A stretch of DNA of 64,000 bases, taken from the NCBI GenBank assembly GCA_963691655.1, contig OY829327.1:81790019-81854018 (forward strand). Direction: 5' to 3'. The stretch comes from Toxonevra muliebris. Taxonomy: Eukaryota; Arthropoda; Insecta; Diptera; Pallopteridae. A program made the position numbers and the translations under genes. Below, in pieces: positions 57,188-64,000 of this stretch. The notes below the pieces were generated by a model that was not told the origin of the DNA, did no database searches, and saw nothing but the letters and a program-made list of their open reading frames with translations. The number at the start of each line of letters is the position of its first letter. The first letter of the stretch is position 1.

Positions 57188-58062
57188 AGGAGTGAGATTG
57201 AAAAAATCTTTACACACGTTTTACCTAATAATTTTTTTTTGAGTGTAAAATTTAAAAATTTCTTTGATCTAGTTAATTTTGAAAAATATGTCAGTTGTTA
57301 TTTTTAATGACAAACATGTTGATTTATTGTGAGTTTGATCAAAATGAGTGAAGAAAAAGAAGTATGTCTTAAAATTATTAAAAATATTTTAAAAAAATCC
57401 AAATTGGTCCTACAAAAAATTGGCCAAAGAATTCAAGGTCTGCCGTCAAACTGTTTCCAATGTTATTAAACAGTTTGAGGAGAATTTGACCATCGATAGA
57501 AAACCTGTTTCGGGAAGAAAACAAGGACCACATGATATTGGGAAAGCCAAGAAAATAGAAAGCATATTGAAAAATCTCCAAACACATCTGGTGGAAAAGC
57601 TGCCCGGTTAGCCCAGTGCTCTGACTATTTGGTGCGAAATGTTAAAGCCAATAAAGGTTTGAAAATATACAAAGTCCAAAAAGTTCCAAACAGGAATGCT
57701 GCAAAATATTTAGACTTTAAACGCCAAAAGTAGGGCTCGGAAATTAAAATCGAATTTCATACAAAAATATTCATGTTGCATAATGGACGAAGCAGCTTCC
57801 GGGTCAAAATTTTTATGTTGCTGATGCTCGAGGAAAATTTCCTAAAAAATTCCTAGTATGGCAAGCTATATGCAGTTGCGGCAAAAGAAGCAAGCCATTT
57901 GTTACAGTGGTCTCTATAAATACCGAAATATACATCAAAGAATGTTTGAAAAAAATACTTCTTCCTTTCATAAGAGAGCACAATGTGTCCACATATTTTT
58001 GGCCCGATTTGGCATCATGTCACTACGGCAAGAAAGTTGTGGAGTGGTACGAAAGTAATAAA
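57188..58062 (+). mobile_element. 3'-truncated copy of the 14.8-kb DD37E element
   Basis: Left terminus AGGAGTGAGATTGAAAAAAT and leader match the element at 14844. The transposase region (MSEEKEVCLKIIKNILKKSK, then LAKEFKVCRQTVSNVIKQFE and later INTEIYIKECLKKILLPFIR, TYFWPDLASCHYGKKVVEWY) is broken by several indels. It shares the same deletion after the MDD block as the first copy, but retains the AKRSK codons lost there. Similarity ends at WYESN (about 58062), so the last catalytic Glu and right terminus are absent. Confidence 0.85.
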
Positions 58063-59234
58063 TTTCCTGGCAGTATTCATCATATTCATACTAAGAATCA
58101 TTAGTTTTATTTATATGCTATACAAGTGTATAAATTTAAAAAAATTACTTATATATTTAACTGCATCCAATTTGTCTAAGATTAAAATCTTAAGAAATGA
58201 ATCCCTTAAAATTTTCATTTCAATTTGCATTAAAATATTTGAATTTTTTATCATAGCTGTCCAAAAAATATTTAAGCTTTTTTTGATGATTTAGCTAAAG
58301 GAAAAATAACAAAAAAAAAATAAACCCAACCACCTCAAAACGAAAATACAAAACTTGTAAAATGTACGTATTTAAATTATTCATTTGTGTGCGAAAGATA
58401 ACAGAAATAATGACAGCAACTGTCGTCTTGCAATACGAACATGAACAACAACAACAGCAAATAGTAGCAACCAAACAACAGCAACAACAATAACCACAGC
58501 AACAATAACAAGTCGGAGGAGAGCAGCAACCCTTAGAGCAAAAACGTAGCAGCAGACGACAATACAAATGTAACGATAATATATACTGCATACATACATA
58601 CAACAGTTGCCGATGGTGATGCTGACGCTGATGATGATGTTGATGACTCAATCTGCAGATATGACAGTTACTGACAACAGCAAAAACAACAGCAACAACA
58701 AGAAACGAATGAATGAATTGTAGCAGCAGTAACAGCAGCAATAGCAGCAGGAAATTCATCAACGTATTTGACGCGACATTTCCTATTTATTCGCAATTGC
58801 CTCTACTTTGCATAGCTAGCAAATGTTTCAGCTGTTGTCATTTGTTGTATATCTTCATTGCTGTTGCTAGTTGCTGTTGCTGCTTGCTATTCCTTGCTTG
58901 CATCAATTGTATGTAATAGCTTGTAGTAACATTCTAAAACGGAAGACGCTCATCTGCGGCTTTGAATCATGCAGGAAATTATGGAACTTTATTTCCGCAG
59001 GTGAATGGAGGAATCAAAGCTAAGAGAGAAGAAAAAACAAAATATTTTTACATGCCATTGATTTCTTTTAGACTTTAAATTCTTGGTGTACCAACATCTC
59101 CATTGAAGAGTTAAAAAGAGCATTTGCTCATGAGCGCCTTCGTAATAGATTTGGCAAGGGGTTAACTGGCACAGGCAAAACATTGAACCAAGAATTTTTT
59201 ACACTGAGTGGGTGAGGAGTGTCAGTTCATAACC
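58063..59234. other. Gene-free stretch with CAA/CAG triplet repeats
   Basis: AACAACAACAGCAAATAG-type imperfect CAA/CAG/GCA triplets fill about 58435-58760. The 155-codon minus-strand open frame there (58295-58762) is Leu/Cys-rich because it translates the triplets, and is not called as a gene. Confidence 0.6.
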
Positions 59235-59665
59235 AATTTTTAAGAAGCTCAGTCAAGTCCGCAGTAAGGCTTGGAGTCAATGTTCATGATAGATGAACTT
59301 ATCGCTTTTAATTCGTTTGCAGCTTCATTGCTTTCCGCAATGGCCTAGTAGCCTAAAGTTTTCATATTTTTTATAATTAGACAAGCATTGGAGACTCTCA
59401 AAACACTTATTGGTTTCAAGGAAAAGCCGCCAGGGTTGTCCAACTATCTGAGAAAATAATCATAGCTGCTAGTTTTTTAAGATTTAGTTTAGCACAGGTC
59501 AAAATTGCGTATGCTTCGATGTGAAAAATAATAAACTAAATGCCAATTGAAGATAAAATTCTAGTGCTGAATGGAAGAATATTAGATTCTGAACCACTAT
59601 AGGTTTCTTAGTTTTCTACCACGCCTGGATTTCAAAGATTTTCCATTTTAAACCATCTGACGTCA
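59235..59665 (-). pseudogene. Non-LTR RNase H remnant
   Basis: Minus-strand frames give TSDGLKMENL (degraded first Asp block, usually YTDGSK), then IEAYAILTCAKLNLKKLAAM (Glu block) and IIFSDSWTTLAAF (second Asp block), ECLESLQCLSNYKKYENFRL, GHCGK (His block), and NEAANELKAISSSIMN, where the last Asp of the usual NEKADEL is Asn. Several stops and at least two frame changes separate them. A dead RNase H domain from an R1/Jockey-type element; polymerase and 3' end not found. Confidence 0.6.
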
Positions 59666-60900
59666 TAGGCATTGAGGCTCAATTCAGTTTCTGTGTTAAA
59701 AATTCAATGGAAAATAAATCCAAAAAAAAAATCGGAGGCTTTGGTTTGCCTTCTTTTTTTTTTTTTGGATTTAGAAATTTAACTTGATAGAGTAAGTAAA
59801 ACTCATTCCTCGTAATACTCAAAACATTGAAACTATATACAGGACACTAGTATATCCAAGGTGGGCTGGGATGAGGGTTGAGGATAAAGCCAGTGTCACT
59901 CGAACCGAGTTAGACATGTCTGTCTGTCCGCGGGCGCAATAACTCGAAACAAACATGAACTAAACGGACATTTCTTATATTTATGTAGATGTAAGTCAAG
60001 TTCCGAAATAGGCGAATCGATCAAATAGGCATGGACTTTCCATACTAGTGAGGAAATACTGAGGTCAATAAAATCTAAATTTGGCAGACCAATCTCTCGA
60101 ATATCTGTGGTCTACATCGGACCTCTAGGCAGTTATAAAAAATCATCTTATTCTCGAATGATGTTTCGATATCTGGATCGGAGAAATTTTTGAATTGAAA
60201 AGAATTGTCACGAACTGCGAATTTTTGATTAAAAACTTAGTATGCTATCTCTTTTGTAATTCAGATAAAATTCTGTACAAAATCACGTTCTTATTTTTTT
60301 CAGTTTCTCTGCCGCCTGTTTGCAGTTTTTTATGGTTGTCACTCCTGATAAAACGCAACGACAACGTGTCAACAAAGTCATTTATATTTGGGAAAAAAAC
60401 TTCTAAACTTTGGCTCAAAATATGAATTGTAATAATTATCAAATCTTTACTTACTTAATCGACTTTTTGTGAAATAGGCAAAAAAATGGAATCGTTTAAA
60501 TCAGAATCAAAAATTTGAAAACAGTTGGCGGAGCTCAGGAAAATGCAATCCTTTTCCAAAGAAACGTAAACGTGTCGGTTTGGAAACCTGTGGGTTCAAA
60601 AAAATTCTTGTAAAAATGACAAACCTGAAATGTGGTACTCAAAATCTTTAGATCGAGTTCCAGTTCCTCACTGGTAAAATAAATTTTAAAAGTTCTCCGA
60701 AAAATTTGCCTCAACTGCCAAAATTGCCTGGGCTGAGGACGCCTACCTTCTTTTGGGTGTATAACTTGAAAATGAGGGACTTCCAATCAATGACGTAACT
60801 TTTACTGAATCACATCTGGCAATACTGTAACTATTTTCGTGTTTTAGCTACTCATCATAGCTTTTATTTTGATTATGTATCAGTTTGTCACAGTGTAAAC
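59666..60900. other. Gene-free stretch
   Basis: No coding region. The phrase TGTCTGTCTGTCCGCGGG near 59920 is typical of dispersed repeats of flies, but boundaries and family are not clear. Confidence 0.4.
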
Positions 60901-60929
60901 ATCATAAAATGTTTCCGCTATGAACATAC

Positions 60930-61932
60930 GTGCCAAATAAAAAGCATTTGCGGGAAGTTTTACTTTTCTTCTTCAGTTCGAAAAAAGTGCTGCTGAAAGT
61001 CATCGATTACTGTCAGAAGTTTTCGGTGAATATATTACATCGATTAAAATATGTGAATTCTGATTTCGAAGCTTTAAAAGTGGAGATTTTGATGCGGAAG
61101 ACAAGAAACACCCTGGCCAAGTGAAATAGTTCGAAGATGAAGAATTGGAGATGTTACTCGATGAAGACTCATGCCAAAGGCAAGAGAAACCAGCAATATT
61201 ATTGCGAGTTACTCAAGCAGCAATATCCAACAGCCTGAAATCAAATTGAAGTTCATTCAAAAGGAAAGGAACTGGGTGACATACGACTAAGAGCTGAGAA
61301 ACGTCGAAAGACGTTTTTGCATGTCTTAGATGTTGCTTTAGCGCTATAAAAATAAGTCATTTTTTCATCCAATTATTACTGGCGACGAAAAATGGATTTA
61401 TTACGAGAAACCGAAGCGTAAGAAGTCGTATGTGAAGCCCTGCCAACCAGGAACACCAACGCCGAAGCCGACTATTCATGGCGGTAAGGTAATGCCCTGT
61501 ATTGTACGGGATCAGAAGGGTGTCATCTATTACATGCAGCTAAAACCTGGTGAAACTGATTACGAGAGAGCTGTATCGAAAACAATTGATTCGTTTGAAG
61601 AGAATAGTGACCAAAAAATAACCAGTATATGAGACCAGCCACCAGACTATAATTTTCCAACATGCGGCGTCATGTTGCTAGACCGGTTAAAAACTGTTTA
61701 GAAAATTTTCGATGGGGTGTTTTGTCTCACTCGTCGTATTCACCAAACCTTGCCCCGTCTGACTATCACTTATTTCGATCGATGCAGAATGTCCTTCAGT
61801 TGAAAGTATCAAAAATTGAATTAATTCGTCCGTAGCATCAAAGATGAGCGATTTTTTTTTTGGCAAGGAATCCATAAATTACCTGAAAGATGACAAAATA
61901 TCATAGCTTCGGACGGACACTACTTTGAATAA
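60930..61932 (+). pseudogene. Second, older mariner transposase remnant
   Basis: Starts MPNKKHLREVLLFFFSSKKV, close to the start of the mariner at 19082. It is then badly broken (KRQEKPAILLRVTQAAISNS), and recovers around 61381: TGDEKWIYYEKPKRKKSYVK (first Asp), TIHGGKVMPCIVRDQKGVIY. The second Asp block is degraded (NMRRHVARPVKN for DNARPH), while SYSPNLAPSDYHLFRSMQNV keeps the third Asp. The tail ASDGHYFE ends at 61932. No terminal repeats were recognised on either side. More diverged than the 18.9-kb copy and of a different lineage within mariner. Confidence 0.8.
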
Positions 61933-63454
61933 TTTATTTATTCAATTTGTTATTAAAATAAAGCTGTATTTTTTATTTTTTTAAATCCCACATTTTCAAA
62001 TTATACGCCCACATATACGAGCAAAGATTGTAAATTCAATATTTAAACCAAAACTTTTAAAGTCAAATAATACCGTTCAACGCATTGGTATAAAAACATT
62101 TTTAAATAATGTGTAGGGTATTTAAAGTTCGGCTATTCCTGACCTCAACTTTACATCAAGTTTTTGCCTGATTTTGCGAGGCCCAGTAACCATAGCAACC
62201 CCCCAAAAGACCAACTCAAGTATGCAAACATTTGACAGATGAAGAGAAAAAGAGAGAGAGGCAGACATAACCGTGTTGATTGTGGTTGCGTGAAAAGGAA
62301 ATGTTTGATAGAAATTGATTTTTCCTTTAACGAAATTTCTTTAAATAAGGAAATTAAAATGTTGATTTTGTATTCGGTTGGAAAAAAGATTATGTAAAAA
62401 GTTTAAATACATTTTAAGAGCCTTTGAAATACTACGAAGCAACCTTTTTTGCTGTTGTATTTTTACGTAATCCCACACATGCACATACCTACTACATTTA
62501 ATTACCGTTTTCATTGTTTTTTACGCTCTCACTCTTCTTTAAGCTCTTCACTCTCTCTCTCTCTCTCTCTCTTTGATATAATCTCTTTGTTATCAGTTTC
62601 GTATGCATCATGTTCATGTTAAAAACACATACATATAAGTAGATATGTATGTATGTATATATAAATTTGCATATCAATTTTTTATCCCCTTTTTTTTTGA
62701 TGCTTGTTACCATGAACTTTTCATCTAACTAGCACTACTACTTTTTTACATACCTACTATTTTTTATTTAATTTTTTTTACATACTTACTACTTTTTCCA
62801 GCAGCTTTCGGTATCATTTTCATACAAATTAACATCTTGATCCTTTGTCAAATCAGTCGAGCGTAATATTACACACACAAACGCAAACATACACATACAC
62901 TCAAATGCAGACAAACTCTCTCACACACACATACATGCATACATACACTCAGACATTATATGTGTATCTAGCAAATAAAATACAAAACTCATTCAGTGAT
63001 ATAGCAAAAATGAAGTGGCACTAAGTTGAAGAATATAAAATAAATAACAAATATAAAGTTAAGTTTTCTTTTCTCTATTTTTTAAATATTTATTTTTATT
63101 AAAGTTTTCTTGGAAAAATGTTAACATTTTACTCGTTATTGTTATGCTGTTTATAAATTGTATGTAGATAGTGCAACAATGTCGTTTAAATTGCCTTGAA
63201 CTTTGAAACGCTTGTAGTTATTAATTTATAAACTAGTTGAAATTGTGATAGTTTTAAACAAAAAGTAATAGCGTTTTGCTTTTGTGCCTATTTCTCTTGT
63301 ATGTAAAATAAAACTTGAAATTGTTATAGCTAGTTACTTATGTATGGATCCAATGTTGATTAAATATAGTATATAGAAACGGAAATCTGCTGGCAGTTGT
63401 TCAGAGTACTATGAGATTTTGGAGAGAAAGTTTTTCCTAGCTGTTCAATGGTGG
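61933..63454. other. Gene-free stretch with microsatellites
   Basis: No gene. A (CT)11 run lies at 62551-62572, ACACACATACAT words at about 62870-62960 and poly(T)-rich tracts elsewhere. Confidence 0.55.
62551..62572. repeat. (CT)11 microsatellite
   Basis: Eleven uninterrupted CT units. Confidence 0.95.
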
Positions 63455-64000
63455 CAACTCCGTATTTAGGGACAGGTTTTGGGGGTCCTGACCCCCCCAG
63501 AAATGTGAAAACTTTTTCCTAATTTTTGATATTGATTGCCAGTGGATAGAAAAAAAGTCACAATAAAATCTATTGAACGATTTTTAAATATTTTTTAATC
63601 GGTTTCTTTCTAAAATGTCAAAAAAAAAGAAAAAATTTTAAATATAAATTTGAATTGAAATCGTACGAAGTTGTGCTACATGGCCAAAAAGGGTATTTCC
63701 TGAAGTTTCAACCCCATTTTTCTAAAACGTGACGTAATGGGAAGTTTTTGACCTCAGATTCGTGTTCAGCATGAAAAATTCATTCGCAAACACTAGGAAC
63801 AATATTGTTCACCAAACCCATGCAGGACAGTGTTATTGAATAAGCTTCAAAGTTCTTAATCTTAAAATATAATTAATTCTTTAACCCATTATTACTCAGA
63901 GCACCCGATTCGGAAGATTTCAATGCTGTGACTGCACGAATTTAGGGAGCCCTCATCCGGGCTCCCCATCATTGATAATGGCCCAAATTACCACTGATAA
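63455..64000. mobile_element. hAT-like noncoding repeat, runs off the window
   Basis: Begins CAACTCCGTATTTAGGG, with a G-run then a C-run as in the copies at 17343 and 32858/33136. It continues through AACGTGACGTAATGGGAAG and TCATTGATAATGGCCCAAAT. Its right end is outside the window. More diverged than the other copies. Confidence 0.75.

Noticed and set aside
58295..58762. 155-codon minus-strand open frame rich in Leu, Cys and Val
   Set aside because: It is the reverse translation of CAA/CAG/GCA triplet repeats; no domain, no context, and overlapping frames are open for the same reason.

Overview
This looks like a stretch of nuclear DNA from a higher dipteran fly, perhaps tephritid-like. The DNA is AT-rich, with many (CAA)n/(TTG)n, (CA)n and ACATACAT-type simple repeats. 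It is filled with insect transposon families: mariner, several Tc1-like families, piggyBac-like elements, R1/Jockey-type non-LTR elements and small inverted-repeat elements. The species assignment is inference; the repeat content is read from the sequence. I found no convincing host protein-coding gene, rRNA or functional tRNA. Almost every longer reading frame is a decayed transposase or reverse transcriptase/RNase H fragment, or translated low-complexity DNA. The window is best read as an intergenic or intronic repeat island.

Layout. 0-3.5 kb: a Tc1-like remnant (minus), then a dispersed repeat carrying the CTGACCCGGCAGACGTTG motif. 5.6-7.5 kb: a degenerate, strand-asymmetric array (TTTTGGTCTGAATT-like) split by a 0.93-kb element with ~200-bp inverted termini and a conserved but frameshifted reading frame. 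8-12.2 kb: non-LTR fragments, one of them with a poly(A) tail and flanked on both sides by insect telomere-type TAACC pentamers. 13.5-20.1 kb: a mariner scrap, a small hAT-like MITE, a complete-ended DD37E Tc1-like element, a hAT-like repeat, a Tc1 C-terminal remnant and a complete-ended mariner. 24.3-26.1 kb: a large imperfect palindrome joined to a GAAGTCA/TGACTTC-rich array. 29.5-31.3 kb: a deleted piggyBac-like element bounded by TTAA. 31.3-34.3 kb: a degenerate tandem array interrupted by a hAT-like repeat with an 8-bp target duplication.

35.9-40.8 kb: a CACTG-ended MITE, a Jockey-type RNase H/C-terminal fragment, two adjacent hairpins and a TIR-ended repeat. 41.6-49.6 kb: a cluster of at least five R1/Jockey-type fragments, two sharing the same 3' end. 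50.2-52.6 kb: the 5.6-kb array family in reverse orientation, then a complete-ended DD37D-type element. 54.1-56.2 kb: a candidate piggyBac-like element into which a second DD37E-type element has apparently inserted. 57.2-58.1 kb: a truncated copy of the 14.8-kb DD37E element. 59.2-64 kb: a non-LTR RNase H remnant, a decayed mariner and another hAT-like repeat running off the end.

No genes here work together in a host pathway. The only functional logic visible is transposition, and all the enzymes appear inactive through stops, frameshifts or deletions of catalytic residues.
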